The notes beneath the pieces were generated by a model, which was given only the letters and a program-made list of their open reading frames with translations, ran no database searches and was not told where the DNA came from. A DNA stretch of 64,000 nucleotides from Regnicoccus_A sp014224355 (GTDB taxonomy: Bacteria > Cyanobacteriota > Cyanobacteriia > PCC-6307 > Cyanobiaceae). Shown here one piece after another: positions 43,995 through 52,410 of the stretch. The stretch spans positions 496,001 to 560,000 of the forward strand of contig NZ_CP154799.1 of assembly GCF_050920705.1 (NCBI RefSeq), written 5' to 3'. Positions within the stretch are counted from its first letter, which is position 1; each line of letters starts with the position of its first letter. The translations under genes were made by a program, and so were the position numbers.

Positions 43995-44603
43995 TTGACC
44001 GCCGTCACCCAGCAGGATCCCCAGGTGCAGCGCCGTCTGCAGCAGGACAGCATTCAGCTGGCGGGGAAAACCATCTTCCTCAATCCCTTCCTCTACTGGC
44101 GTCGATTCGATGCCAACACCGATCGCTGGCTGCGGGAACCCGGCCAGCTCCAGGAGGAGCAGATCCTGGCCAACCGTGGCCGGTTCTACCCGGAAGTGCA
44201 CTGGGGGGAGATCAGTGACACCGAGCGCCAGATCAAGGACGGCGCCGTGGAGATGTTCATCAAGAGCCTGGAGCTGATCAGCACCTTCCATCCCGATCTC
44301 AGCGCCGGCCACCTGCTGGAGGTGGAGCGCAAGATGGCGGTCACCAAGAAGCGGGCCTTCGAGCGCTGGGTGCAGAAGTCCCTGCAGCGTCGCCAGAGGC
44401 AGGAGCTGCGTGAGCGCCGCCGCTTCGATCGCGAACGGGCCCTCAGGGGGTGGGGCGAGTGGTTCAGTCTCGACATCACCCGCCAGGCCCTGCTGCCCTT
44501 CACCGCAGCCCTGGCCCTGGCCGTGGTGGGCGGCTGGTGGGTGGGCTCCCGGGAGTTCTGCCGTGCGGTGATTCTCGAACCCGGCATTCAGCGCACACCC
44601 TGA
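43995..44603 (+). CDS. Conserved membrane-anchored hypothetical protein
   Basis: A 202-aa protein. The soluble part has AGKTIFLNPFLYWRRFDANTDRWL, then a basic coiled region (VTKKRAFERWVQKSLQRRQRQELRERRRFDRERALRGW in short pieces). A C-terminal hydrophobic segment (LLPFTAALALAVVGGWWVGS) is a probable membrane anchor. The start is TTG at 43995 by frame; there is no strong ribosome site. As I recall, it follows guaA in other picocyanobacteria too. No known function. Confidence 0.7.
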   Translation: MTAVTQQDPQVQRRLQQDSIQLAGKTIFLNPFLYWRRFDANTDRWLREPGQLQEEQILANRGRFYPEVHWGEISDTERQIKDGAVEMFIKSLELISTFHPDLSAGHLLEVERKMAVTKKRAFERWVQKSLQRRQRQELRERRRFDRERALRGWGEWFSLDITRQALLPFTAALALAVVGGWWVGSREFCRAVILEPGIQRTP

Positions 44604-44686
44604 GCCATCCTCCGGCCTCCTGGACGCCAGACTGGGGGAACAGTCCGGTGGTGCTCGCCAGCGGCCTTCGCTTCAGGAGTCCTGCC

Positions 44687-45052
44687 ATGGCTGCCGATCC
44701 GTTTGACGCCCTGCGGCTCACCCTGATGGAAGACCTCCTTCCTGTCGGGATCGCTTTGGTCGATCGCGCCCGCCGCGGTGGTCCCCGCCAGGTGGTGGAG
44801 GCCTTCACCGCCTCAGGTGACCCCCTTTCGCAGCTGCGTCAGGAGGGAGATGCGGCCGCCAGGGCGGTGCGCGAGAGCCTCGATCAGGTGCAACCGGGGC
44901 TCGGCAACCCTGTGGTCAGGGTGGAGGTGCGCGACGTTCCGCCCGACCCCCCCGCTGATCCCGCTGGCCCGGAGGAGCGCCAGGCCCTGCAGGAGGCGCT
45001 GGCGCGCATGTCCGAGCGGCTGGAGCAACTCGAGCGTCGTCTCGGGGACTGA
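44687..45052 (+). CDS. Small conserved hypothetical protein
   Basis: A 121-aa protein. The N-terminus PFDALRLTLMEDLLPVGIALVDRARRGG and the C-terminal predicted coiled coil (LQEALARMSERLEQLERRLGD) are helical; the middle is Pro/Asp-rich. ATG 44687 is preferred over a longer frame without coding character. It is four bases before mrdA (TGA at 45050-45052, ATG at 45057), so they probably share a transcript. Function unknown. Confidence 0.68.
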   Translation: MAADPFDALRLTLMEDLLPVGIALVDRARRGGPRQVVEAFTASGDPLSQLRQEGDAAARAVRESLDQVQPGLGNPVVRVEVRDVPPDPPADPAGPEERQALQEALARMSERLEQLERRLGD

Positions 45053-45056
45053 GGCG

Positions 45057-46811
45057 ATGGCCAGCGGATTCCTGCCCGGCACGTCACGGCAGTCGGGAAT
45101 GAGCCATCAGCCCGCCTGGTTGCTGGCCGTGGTGCTGCTGGCGGCCTCGGCGATGGGGGCACGCCTGGCCTGGCTGCAGCTGGCCCAGGGTCCCGAGAAC
45201 CGCCTGCGGGCCGACCAGAACCGCATCCGGCTGGTGCCCCGTCACCCTGTTCGTGGCCGCCTGCTCGATCGCCATGGGGAGGTGCTGGCCACCAGCCGCC
45301 TCACCTACAACCTCTACCTGCAGCCGCGGCTGGTGTCCCAGGACCGCTGGCCTGACCTCCGTGACAGGCTCTCGGCGCTGCTGGGGCTGCCCTCCGAGCG
45401 GCTCGAGCAGAACTACAGGCAGGGACTCCAGGGTGATGCGGGGTACCGGATCGAGCTGGCGGACTCCCTCAGCAGTGTCCAGGTGCTCCGCTTCCGTGAA
45501 CAGGCTTCGGCTCTCGATGGCGCCGAGGTCGATGTCGATTATCTGCGCTCCTATCCCGGTGGCCGGCTGGCGGCCCACGTGCTCGGGTACACCAGCGGCA
45601 TCACCGAGGAGGAATACGACCGCCTGGGTGACAAGGGCTACCGGGTGCAGGACCGCATCGGCCGCACCGGCCTTGAGCGGGTGTACGAATCCCACCTGCG
45701 GGGTGAGTGGGGCGGTCAGCAGCTGGAGGTGAATGCCGCCGGCCAGGTGCAGCGGGTGCTCGGCGACAAGCAGGCCCGTGCCGGCAAGGATCTGCGCCTC
45801 ACCCTGGATCTCGAGTTGCAGCGCACCGCCGAGAAGGCCCTCGATGGGGTGGCCAAGGGGGCGATCGTGGCCATGGATCCCCGCACCGGCGCCATCCGGG
45901 CCATGGCCAGTCGCCCCAGCTTCGATCCCAACATCTTCTCCACCGGACCGACCACAGCCCAGTGGAACGAGCTCAACCGCCCGCAGGCCCCCATGCTCAA
46001 CCGGGCGATGCGGGCCTTTCCCCCAGCCAGCACCTTCAAGCTGATCAGCGCGATCGCCGGGCTGGAATCGGGGCGCTACGGCCCGGGCTCCACCATCCCC
46101 ACGTCCAACTCCTTCTGCTACGACGGCCAGTGCTACGCCGACCACGGCAGCTACGGCAGCATCGGCTTTCCCATGGCTCTGGCGGTGAGCAGCAACAGCT
46201 TCTTCTACCGCCTGGGTCTGAAGGTGGGCTCCGAGGAGTTGTTCAAGGCGGCTCGCCGCCTGGGCTACGGCAGCCTCACCGGCATTGAGCTCAGCGATGA
46301 GGAGAGCCCCGGGCTGCTGGGGGACAAGGCCTGGAAGAAGAAGGTGCTTGGGGAGCCCTGGACCTCGGTCGACACGATCACCTCCTCGATCGGCCAGGGG
46401 GCCGTTGCGGTGACCCCGCTGCAGATGGCACGGCTCTACGCGGCCGTGGCCAATGGCGGCTGGCTGGTCACGCCCCACCTGGTGGAGCAGGACGCCCCCC
46501 GCACCTGGATCGGTCTCAAGCCCACCACCATCAAGGTGCTGCGCCAGGGCCTGCGGGAGGTGGTCACCAACGGCACGGCCACCACGCTCAACGATCCCAG
46601 GCTGCCTGCGGTGGCCGGCAAGACCGGCACCGCCGAAGACCCGCCCCGGCCGGATCACGCCTGGTTCGGCGGCTATGCGCCGGCCGGCAACCCCGATCTG
46701 GTGATCATTGCCTTCGGTGAGAACAGTGGTGGCTACGGCGGCACCGTCGCTGTGCCGATGGTGAAGGCCCTGCTGGCCACCTGGTTCAGACCGGCTCAGG
46801 CCGCCAGCTGA
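45057..46811 (+). CDS. mrdA: Penicillin-binding protein 2 (MrdA)
   Basis: PBP2 is the class B transpeptidase of the elongasome, working with RodA. The 584-aa product has an N-terminal membrane anchor (LLAVVLLAASAMGARLAWLQ), a dimerisation domain with RGRLLDRHGEVLATS and YTSGITEEEYDRLG, and the transpeptidase domain: active-site ASTFKLIS (near residue 324), SSN in ALAVSSNSFFY (near 379), and KTG in AGKTGTAED (near 521). ATG 45057 follows GAGG by three bases. It overlaps the convergent sqdX gene by 16 bp at its end. Confidence 0.95.
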   Translation: MASGFLPGTSRQSGMSHQPAWLLAVVLLAASAMGARLAWLQLAQGPENRLRADQNRIRLVPRHPVRGRLLDRHGEVLATSRLTYNLYLQPRLVSQDRWPDLRDRLSALLGLPSERLEQNYRQGLQGDAGYRIELADSLSSVQVLRFREQASALDGAEVDVDYLRSYPGGRLAAHVLGYTSGITEEEYDRLGDKGYRVQDRIGRTGLERVYESHLRGEWGGQQLEVNAAGQVQRVLGDKQARAGKDLRLTLDLELQRTAEKALDGVAKGAIVAMDPRTGAIRAMASRPSFDPNIFSTGPTTAQWNELNRPQAPMLNRAMRAFPPASTFKLISAIAGLESGRYGPGSTIPTSNSFCYDGQCYADHGSYGSIGFPMALAVSSNSFFYRLGLKVGSEELFKAARRLGYGSLTGIELSDEESPGLLGDKAWKKKVLGEPWTSVDTITSSIGQGAVAVTPLQMARLYAAVANGGWLVTPHLVEQDAPRTWIGLKPTTIKVLRQGLREVVTNGTATTLNDPRLPAVAGKTGTAEDPPRPDHAWFGGYAPAGNPDLVIIAFGENSGGYGGTVAVPMVKALLATWFRPAQAAS

Positions 46812-47929
46812 AGATCGGCTCCGGCCACATCGCGGTAGAAGCGGCGAAGCTGGGCTGTGGCGCCGGCCCAGCCCCAGCGCTCGGCCTCGTGGCGGGCCGC
46901 CAGCCTCAGTTCCTCGCGTCGCTCGGGGCTGGCCAGCAACCGCAGGGTGGCGGCGGTGAGGGAGGAGTCGTCGTCGGGGTCGTAGAGACAGCCGTTGACC
47001 CCATCGGTGACGATGTCGGGGATGCCGCCCCGGTTGGCACCCACCACGGGGCAGCCTGCCGCCATCGCTTCCAGCAGCACCAGCCCCAGGGTTTCGGTGC
47101 TGGAGGGGAACAGGAAGGCATCGGCGCTGGCAAAGGCGCTGGCCAGTTCCTCGCCGCCCAGGTAGCCCACGAAGGTGGTGGCGGTTCCTTCGAAGACCTT
47201 CTCCAGCTGCGCCCGGTGGGGGCCGTCGCCCACCAGAGCCAGCCGGGCCTGGGGCAGGGCATCGAGCACCGGACGGATCCGCTCGATCTGTTTCTCAGCC
47301 GAGAGCCGACCCACGTAAAGCAGCAGGCTGTCGCTGTCGGGATGGTGGCCCATCAGGCGGCGCCGCATGGGGTCCGAGCGCAGCTGGGGGCGGAACATCT
47401 CGGTGTCGACGCCCCGTTGCCAGAGGGCGGTGTGCTGGATGCCCCGCTGGCTCAGTTCCTCCACCATTGCCGAGGAGGTGCAGAGATTGAGCACCGCCTG
47501 GTTGTGGGCGGCCTTGAGCAGCTCCCACAGCAAGGGCTCCAGCACTCCCATGCCGTAGTGCTCGAGGTATTTGGGCAGGTGGGTGTGATAGCTCGCCACC
47601 AGGGGGATCTGGCGGGTTCGCGCCATCCAGATGCCCCCCAGGCCCAGCACCGCCGGGTTGACCACGTGCACCACATCCGGCTGGAACGCTTCCAGGGCCT
47701 CGGCGACGGCCGGACGGGGCAGGGCGAGCTTCAGCTCCGGGTAGAGCGGCAGGGGCATGGCCGGCACGCCGATCACCCGGGCGCCCATGTAGATGGCCGG
47801 GGCCCCTTCGGGGCAGAACAGCAGCACCTCATCTCCGGCGCCCACCAGGTGCTCCACGGTCTTGGTGAGACGCGTGACGATGCCGTCGACCTTGGGGAGG
47901 AAGGTTTCGGTGAACAGAGCGATCTTCAC
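46796..47929 (-). CDS. sqdX: Sulfoquinovosyltransferase SqdX
   Basis: SqdX transfers sulfoquinovose from UDP-sulfoquinovose to diacylglycerol, making the thylakoid lipid SQDG. The 377-aa GT4-family enzyme has MKIALFTETFLPKVDGIVTRL at the N-terminus, YVGRLSAEKQIERIRPVL, and the E-x7-E motif SSTETLGLVLLEAMAAGCPVV. Pairing with sqdB 30 bp upstream on the same strand fixes the function. The last codons overlap mrdA. Confidence 0.95.
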   Translation of the reverse strand: MKIALFTETFLPKVDGIVTRLTKTVEHLVGAGDEVLLFCPEGAPAIYMGARVIGVPAMPLPLYPELKLALPRPAVAEALEAFQPDVVHVVNPAVLGLGGIWMARTRQIPLVASYHTHLPKYLEHYGMGVLEPLLWELLKAAHNQAVLNLCTSSAMVEELSQRGIQHTALWQRGVDTEMFRPQLRSDPMRRRLMGHHPDSDSLLLYVGRLSAEKQIERIRPVLDALPQARLALVGDGPHRAQLEKVFEGTATTFVGYLGGEELASAFASADAFLFPSSTETLGLVLLEAMAAGCPVVGANRGGIPDIVTDGVNGCLYDPDDDSSLTAATLRLLASPERREELRLAARHEAERWGWAGATAQLRRFYRDVAGADLQLAA

Positions 47930-47959
47930 GGGAGCCGCTGGTGGGGCATGATCCTCGGC

Positions 47960-49156
47960 TCAGACCGTGGCCTTGAGGGCCGCGGCCTGGGTGGTGGTCC
48001 AGGTGGACACGCAGGGGATGCGGGAGCGGTCGCAGCGGTCAGCCCAGCGCCGGGCCACGTCGACCACTTCACTGAGCAGGCCGTCTTCCAGGGTGGTGGG
48101 CTTGAGTCCGAGCTCGATCAGGCAGCGGTTGTCGACGATCAGATCATTCTCGATCGCCTCCTTGCGCGGGTTGGGCAGGTGGCTGACCTGGGCGCCGGTG
48201 ACCGCCGCCACCTTTTCGGCCAGGTCCTTGACCTTGTGGCTTTCGGTCATCTGGTTGTAGATGCGCACCTTTTCGCCGGAGCTGGGCGGGTGGTCGATCG
48301 CCAGCTCCACGCACTTGACCGAATCGCGGATGTGGATGAAGGCGCGGGTCTGGCCGCCTGTGCCGTGCACCGTGAGCGGATAGCCGATGGCGGCCTGCAT
48401 CAGGAAACGGTTGAGCACCGTGCCGTAATCGCCGTCGTAGTCGAAGCGGTTGACCAGGCGCGGATCCCGGTCGGTGAGATCGGTGTTGGTGCCCCAGACG
48501 ATGCCCTGGTGCAGGTCGGTGACGCGGATGCCGTCGTTCTTGTTGTAGTAGTAAAAAAGCAGCTGATCCAGCGTCTTGGTCATGTGGTAGACGCTGCCCG
48601 GATCGGTGGGATGCAGGATCTTCTCCCGGAAGCGGCTGCCGTCGGCCTGGGGCACTTCCACCGTCAGGTAGCCCTCGGGAATCGTGGCGCCACGGTGGGA
48701 GCCGTAGCCGTAGACCCCCATGGTGCCCAGGTGCACGATGTGGATGTCGAGGCCGCTCTCCACGATGGCGCAGAGCAGGTTGTGGGTGCCGTTGACGTTG
48801 TTGTCGACCGTGTAGCGCTTGGTGGTGCTCGATTTCATCGAGTAGGGCGCCGCCCGCTGCTCGGCGAAATGGACCACGGCTTCCGGGCGCTCGCTGCGCA
48901 GCAGCTCCAGCAGCAGCTGGTAGTCCTGGGCGATGTCGAGGCCCACGAAGCGGATGGCCCGGCCACCTGTTTCCTCCCAGGCCCGCAGGCGATCGCTGAC
49001 GGTGGCGATCGGAGTCAGGGATTCCACCCCCAGATCCACGTCGATCTTGCGGCGGCTGAGGTTGTCGACCATGACCACGTCGTGCCCGGCCTCGGCCAGA
49101 TTCACGCAGCAGGGCCAGCCGCAGAAGCCGTCGCCGCCGAGAACGAGAACCTTCAC
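47960..49156 (-). CDS. sqdB: UDP-sulfoquinovose synthase SqdB
   Basis: SqdB makes UDP-sulfoquinovose from UDP-glucose and sulfite using bound NAD. The 398-aa SDR protein has the Rossmann motif VLVLGGDGFCGWPCCVNLA, the RRKIDVDLG region and the YHMTKTLDQL motif with the catalytic Tyr and Lys (YxxxK). Next come GIVWGT and DGDYGTVLNRFLMQAAIGYPLTVHG, typical for this enzyme. It heads the sqdB-sqdX operon; the Psb34-like gene lies upstream on the same strand. Confidence 0.96.
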   Translation of the reverse strand: MKVLVLGGDGFCGWPCCVNLAEAGHDVVMVDNLSRRKIDVDLGVESLTPIATVSDRLRAWEETGGRAIRFVGLDIAQDYQLLLELLRSERPEAVVHFAEQRAAPYSMKSSTTKRYTVDNNVNGTHNLLCAIVESGLDIHIVHLGTMGVYGYGSHRGATIPEGYLTVEVPQADGSRFREKILHPTDPGSVYHMTKTLDQLLFYYYNKNDGIRVTDLHQGIVWGTNTDLTDRDPRLVNRFDYDGDYGTVLNRFLMQAAIGYPLTVHGTGGQTRAFIHIRDSVKCVELAIDHPPSSGEKVRIYNQMTESHKVKDLAEKVAAVTGAQVSHLPNPRKEAIENDLIVDNRCLIELGLKPTTLEDGLLSEVVDVARRWADRCDRSRIPCVSTWTTTQAAALKATV

Positions 49157-49248
49157 GTCTGAACTCCTGCTGAACGAGCCGATGCTCCTCGGGGCAAGCT
49201 ACTACAGGCGTTCCGTCACCCCCTGGCGAAGGGATGGGATCAGGGAGC

Positions 49249-49416
49249 TCAGCTGATGCCCGCCGCCACCGCCACCATCAGCAGCACCAGAACCACACCG
49301 CCGACGAGCAGCAGGGTGGTGGATCGGCTGCGCCCAGTGCCCGTCTCGATCACTTCCATGCGGGGCTCCCTGGCGAAGGCGTTGAGTTTGCCGCCGTCTT
49401 CCTCGGTGACCGACAT
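49249..49416 (-). CDS. Psb34/Ssl1498-family photosystem II-associated microprotein
   Basis: A 55-aa protein on this strand, starting MSVTEEDGGKLNAFAREPRM and ending with a single membrane helix (LLLVGGVVLVLLMVAVAAGI). The T-E-E-x-G-G-x-L-N-x-F-A-x-E-P start is the hallmark of the Ssl1498 family, known as Psb34 in photosystem II assembly. The protein is shorter than usual after the helix. The start is the ATG with its reverse at 49414-49416. It is 92 bp upstream of sqdB. I recognise the family from the motif; the assembly role is inference from known members. Confidence 0.8.
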   Translation of the reverse strand: MSVTEEDGGKLNAFAREPRMEVIETGTGRSRSTTLLLVGGVVLVLLMVAVAAGIS

Positions 49417-49485
49417 GGCTGGGGCGCAAAGAATGCCGCAAATTACCGGGGGTCGCCGGCCTTGCCCCTGCCCTGAGAAGGACTG

Positions 49486-50304
49486 TTACGGGACCGGGGG
49501 CTGAGCCGGGGAGCCGACGCGACCCTGCTGCGGCGAACTGGCGCTGGCCTCGGAGCGGACCGGCAGCCGCCCGGCCAGGTAGGCGGTGCGACCCGCCTCG
49601 GTGGCCATGGCCATGGCCATCGCCATCGCCGCCGGATCGCCAGCCATGGCGATGGCGCTGTTGATCAACAGGGCGTCCGCTCCCATCTCCATCGCCTGGG
49701 CTGCCTCGCTGGGCACGCCGATGCCGGCATCCACCACCACCGGCACCCCGGAGTTTTCAATGATCAGCGCGATGTTGGCGGCGTTGCGGATTCCCTGGCC
49801 GGAGCCGATCGGGGAGCCCAGCGGCATCACCGTGGCGCAACCGGCCTCCTCCAGCCGCCGGGCCAGCATCGGATCGGCGTTGATGTAGGGGAGCACGGCG
49901 AAGCCTTCCTTCACCAGGGTTTCCGCGGCCTGCAGGGTGCCGATCGGATCAGGCAGCAGATGCCGGCTGTCGGGGATCACCTCCAGCTTCACGAAGGTGT
50001 TGTCCTCCTGCCCGGCCAGACGCGCCAGTTCCCGGCCGAGCCGTGCCACCCGCACCGCCTCTTCGGCGGTGGCGCATCCGGCGGTGTTGGGGAGCATCCA
50101 GTGGCGGCTCCAGTCGATCGCCTCGATCAGCCCCTGATGCCCGGCGGCCAGGGACTGCACCCGGCGCACCGCCACGGTGACGATCTCGCAGGAGCTGGCC
50201 GCCAGGCTGGCGGCCATCGCCGCCAGGCTCGGATACTTGCCGGTGCCGGTCATCAGGCGGCTGCGGAAGGGCCGTCCTGCGATCACCAGGGGGTCGCTGT
50301 CCAT
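49486..50304 (-). CDS. thiG: Thiazole synthase ThiG
   Basis: ThiG forms the thiazole ring of thiamine from DXP, glycine-derived imine and ThiS thiocarboxylate. The 272-aa TIM barrel has FRSRLMTGTGKYPS, the Schiff-base lysine in FVKLEVIPDSRHLLPDP (near residue 104), PLGSPIGSGQGI and VVVDAGIGVPSEAAQAMEMGADALLINS. A run of alternating Ala-Met follows GDPAAMAMA, coded by tandem GGCCAT units (about 49601-49640). The C-terminal tail is Ser/Pro/Gln-rich. The next gene to the right begins 128 bp away on the other strand. Confidence 0.95.
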   Translation of the reverse strand: MDSDPLVIAGRPFRSRLMTGTGKYPSLAAMAASLAASSCEIVTVAVRRVQSLAAGHQGLIEAIDWSRHWMLPNTAGCATAEEAVRVARLGRELARLAGQEDNTFVKLEVIPDSRHLLPDPIGTLQAAETLVKEGFAVLPYINADPMLARRLEEAGCATVMPLGSPIGSGQGIRNAANIALIIENSGVPVVVDAGIGVPSEAAQAMEMGADALLINSAIAMAGDPAAMAMAMAMATEAGRTAYLAGRLPVRSEASASSPQQGRVGSPAQPPVP

Positions 50305-50432
50305 TCGGATGTGGTCGAGGCCTCAGCCATGTCGCGAAACTACCGCGAACGGTGGCCGCAGCGGCTGTTCCAGCCCGGCCGGCAGGGCTTCACCCCCTTA
50401 GCCTGCTCAGACGTGCTCCCGGAACACTCGCG

Positions 50433-51005
50433 ATGCCGCTGCTCCTGCCGTTGCTGCTGGCTGCCGCCGACCCCCAGCTGGCCATGAATCCCCTGCCGGT
50501 GGGCAGCGTCGTGCCCTTCGGAGCGCCGCCGTCGTCATCGATTGAGGTGTTCGAGACCGAGCTGGGGCCTGTGGAAACCTTCGATCCCAAGGGCCGGGCC
50601 GTCGAACTGGCCCGCGAGCTGCCCAGGGTCTGGTCGGGCGTCTACCGCTCCTTCAGTGGAGGTGCCCCCCAGCCGGTGCTGCTGCGCCTGGCCGAAGCCA
50701 CCCCGATGGGCCAGATGGTCGACCTGCGCGGCGAGATGCAGGTGGGTGAAACCACGGTGGGGGTGCAGGGCAACCTCAACGCCAAGTCCGACCAGCTCGA
50801 TCTGCTGATGCTCTGCGATTGCGAAGTCGGCGGGATGGAGTCGGGCGGGGAGATCAGCGGGGTGCAGGGGCTGGAGCTGGCGGGCTGGGTCGCGCCGCGC
50901 CTGACCAATCCCGGCGGTCGCTTCGACCTCCGGCCTGTGGTTGAGGAGGCAGCCTCCCCTGCAGAAGCTCCTGCCACAGGAGCTCCGATTCGTGGTCTCT
51001 GGTGA
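50433..51005 (+). CDS. Conserved exported hypothetical protein
   Basis: A 190-aa product beginning with a short hydrophobic signal (MPLLLPLLLAAADPQ). The mature part has VETFDPKGRAVELARELPRVWSGVYRSF and PMGQMVDLRGEMQVGE, then DLLMLCDCEVGG, and ends ATGAPIRGLW. The Trp-Ser-Gly-x-Tyr segment and beta-rich pattern (VGVQGNLNAKSDQLDL) suggest a beta-sandwich domain. ATG 50433 is chosen for the signal sequence; the open frame upstream is unlikely to be coding. I do not recognise a functional family. Confidence 0.72.
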   Translation: MPLLLPLLLAAADPQLAMNPLPVGSVVPFGAPPSSSIEVFETELGPVETFDPKGRAVELARELPRVWSGVYRSFSGGAPQPVLLRLAEATPMGQMVDLRGEMQVGETTVGVQGNLNAKSDQLDLLMLCDCEVGGMESGGEISGVQGLELAGWVAPRLTNPGGRFDLRPVVEEAASPAEAPATGAPIRGLW

Positions 51006-51027
51006 GCCGCTGGTGTCTGGGGCCCAG

Positions 51028-51048
51028 GCCGCCTCAGGCGGCTTTCTT
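51028..51048 (+). terminator. Possible terminator at the convergent 3' ends
   Basis: GCCGCC-TCA-GGCGGC at 51028-51042 is followed by TTTCTT. It is placed after the 50433 gene, 22 bases past its stop, and the TCA loop is the complement of the stop codon of the opposite TPR gene. The loop is short and the T-tract weak. Confidence 0.4.
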
Positions 51049-51666
51049 CGGCCCTGACTCCTTCTTGGCGGAACTGGCGTTGGCGGCCGTGCCCGGACGT
51101 CCGGCGGACGGGGCCATCCCCTTGGCTCCAGGTTCGGCTGAATCAGCGGGGAAGCGGCGATCCAGCAGCTTCAGGCGCTTGCTGGTGGTCTTGTTGGAGG
51201 GATCGAGGGCCAGAGCCTGGTTGTAGGCCTGGCGTGCCTCCTCGTGGAGAGCCTGCCTCTCGAGGGCATAGCCCAGGTTGTTGAGGGCCACGGGGTAATC
51301 CGCCTTGGCCTGCAGGGCCAGCTTGTAGTGACGGATGGCCGCGGCATGGTTGCCCTGAGCAGCCAGAGCGAAGCCCAGGGCGTTCTGCATCAGCGCCCGC
51401 GCTTCACCGGGTTCGCCATCCGAGCGCTTCAGAGCCAGCTTGAGGGAGTCGACGGCCTGGTCGTAGAGGCGTTTGCGCAACTGCACCGAGGCCAGCTCGT
51501 AGAGCGTGGCGGCGTCCTTCGACTCCTCCTTGACCTGGTTCTCCAGCTTGGCCAGACGAACCTCATCGGCCCTCACGCGCCAGACCTGCAGCCCGATCAC
51601 GACGGCGGCACCACCCAGCAGAACGATCAGGCCGATCAGATAGGCCTGTGGAAGGAGAAGGTCCAT
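51034..51666 (-). CDS. TPR membrane protein, Ycf37-like
   Basis: A 210-aa protein. The N-terminal helix AYLIGLIVLLGGAAVVIGLQVWR anchors it in a membrane. TPR hairpins follow: ATLYELASVQLRKRLYDQAV, ALMQNALGFALAAQGNHAAA and VALNNLGYALERQALHEEA. A Lys/Ala-rich tail ends KKAA. This domain plan resembles Ycf37, which assists photosystem I assembly, but that is inference from layout only. rplT lies 47 bp upstream on the same strand. Confidence 0.8.
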   Translation of the reverse strand: MDLLLPQAYLIGLIVLLGGAAVVIGLQVWRVRADEVRLAKLENQVKEESKDAATLYELASVQLRKRLYDQAVDSLKLALKRSDGEPGEARALMQNALGFALAAQGNHAAAIRHYKLALQAKADYPVALNNLGYALERQALHEEARQAYNQALALDPSNKTTSKRLKLLDRRFPADSAEPGAKGMAPSAGRPGTAANASSAKKESGPKKAA

Positions 51667-51713
51667 CGGGCCTGCAGGGGGGTCAGCGCGGAGTGGGTGC
51701 GGCGTGGGTCAGA

Positions 51714-52061
51714 TCAGGAGCGGGCGGCGCCCACCACGTCGCTGAAGCTGCCGGGATCAGCCAGGGCCAGCTGGGCCAGCATCTTGCGGTTGAGAAGAAC
51801 GTCAGAGCGCTTGAGACCACCGATCAGCCGGCTGTAGCTGAGGCCGTTGAGGCGAGCGGCTGCGTTGATCCGGGCGATCCAGAGGCGGCGGAAATCGCGC
51901 TTGCGCCGGCGACGGTCGCGGTAGGCGTTGCAGAGGGCCTTCATCACCCGCTGGTTGGCGGTGCGGAAGAGGCTGCCGTTGCTGCCCTGGAAGCCGCGGG
52001 CGAGACGGAGGATCTTGTTGCGGCGTTTGCGGGCGACATTGCCCCTCTTGACGCGGGCCAT
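51714..52061 (-). CDS. rplT: 50S ribosomal protein L20
   Basis: A 115-aa, very basic protein. MARVKRGNVARKRRNKILRLARGFQGSNG is at the N-terminus, and YRDRRRRKRDFRRLWIARINAAAR is typical of L20. It binds 23S rRNA early in 50S assembly and, in some bacteria, represses its own operon. rpmI is upstream on the same strand. Confidence 0.98.
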   Translation of the reverse strand: MARVKRGNVARKRRNKILRLARGFQGSNGSLFRTANQRVMKALCNAYRDRRRRKRDFRRLWIARINAAARLNGLSYSRLIGGLKRSDVLLNRKMLAQLALADPGSFSDVVGAARS

Positions 52062-52116
52062 GGAGAACTCTCGGTTGGACTGTTGAAATTCAGGAGCAGC
52101 TGGCTTTCGCCGGGCC

Positions 52117-52317
52117 TCAGCCTGCGTAGGGGAGCATGAGGCTCACGTTGTCGGCATCGCGCTCATCGACCACCGCCATGGTGCCGAGGTAGCGCTTGCG
52201 CTTGGGGCTCTTGTGATCGAGCAGGTGGTTGTGGAAGGCGCGGCGACGCATGAACTTGCCACTGCCGGTCATCTTGAACCGCTTGGCAGCTGCTTTGCGG
52301 GTCTTGAGCTTCGGCAT
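52117..52317 (-). CDS. rpmI: 50S ribosomal protein L35
   Basis: A 66-aa basic protein. MPKLKTRKAAAKRFKMTGSGK at the N-terminus, FMRRRAFHNHLLDHKSPKRKR in the centre and the GTMAVVDERDADNVSLMLPY ending match L35. ATG 52317 is taken rather than the upstream in-frame codon. It forms an rpmI-rplT operon; infC, the usual partner in other bacteria, is absent here. Confidence 0.97.
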   Translation of the reverse strand: MPKLKTRKAAAKRFKMTGSGKFMRRRAFHNHLLDHKSPKRKRYLGTMAVVDERDADNVSLMLPYAG

Positions 52318-52342
52318 GTCTGACGCCCGTTCACAAACAACC

Positions 52343-52372
52343 AAAGTACGACGTTGATGCCCCTTCCGCCAA
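52343..52372 (-). promoter_or_regulatory. Candidate promoter of rpmI-rplT
   Basis: On the minus strand TTGGCG (52367-52372) and TACTTT (52343-52348) are separated by 18 bases and lie 26 bases upstream of the rpmI start. The pair is a moderate sigma-70-like match in the space divergent from the SpoIID-type gene. Confidence 0.4.
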
Positions 52373-52410
52373 CTCCTTCAGGATCTTCCCCCCGGCCGTA
52401 CGGTTTTGCC

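Noticed and set aside
45084..46658. A 524-codon frame opposite mrdA
   Set aside because: Antisense shadow, Gly/His/Gln-rich, no motifs.
46889..49162. A 757-codon open frame on the plus strand opposite sqdX and sqdB
   Set aside because: It is exactly antisense to two well-supported genes, is rich in His, Gln and Gly, and has no domain motif; long antisense frames are expected at this GC content.
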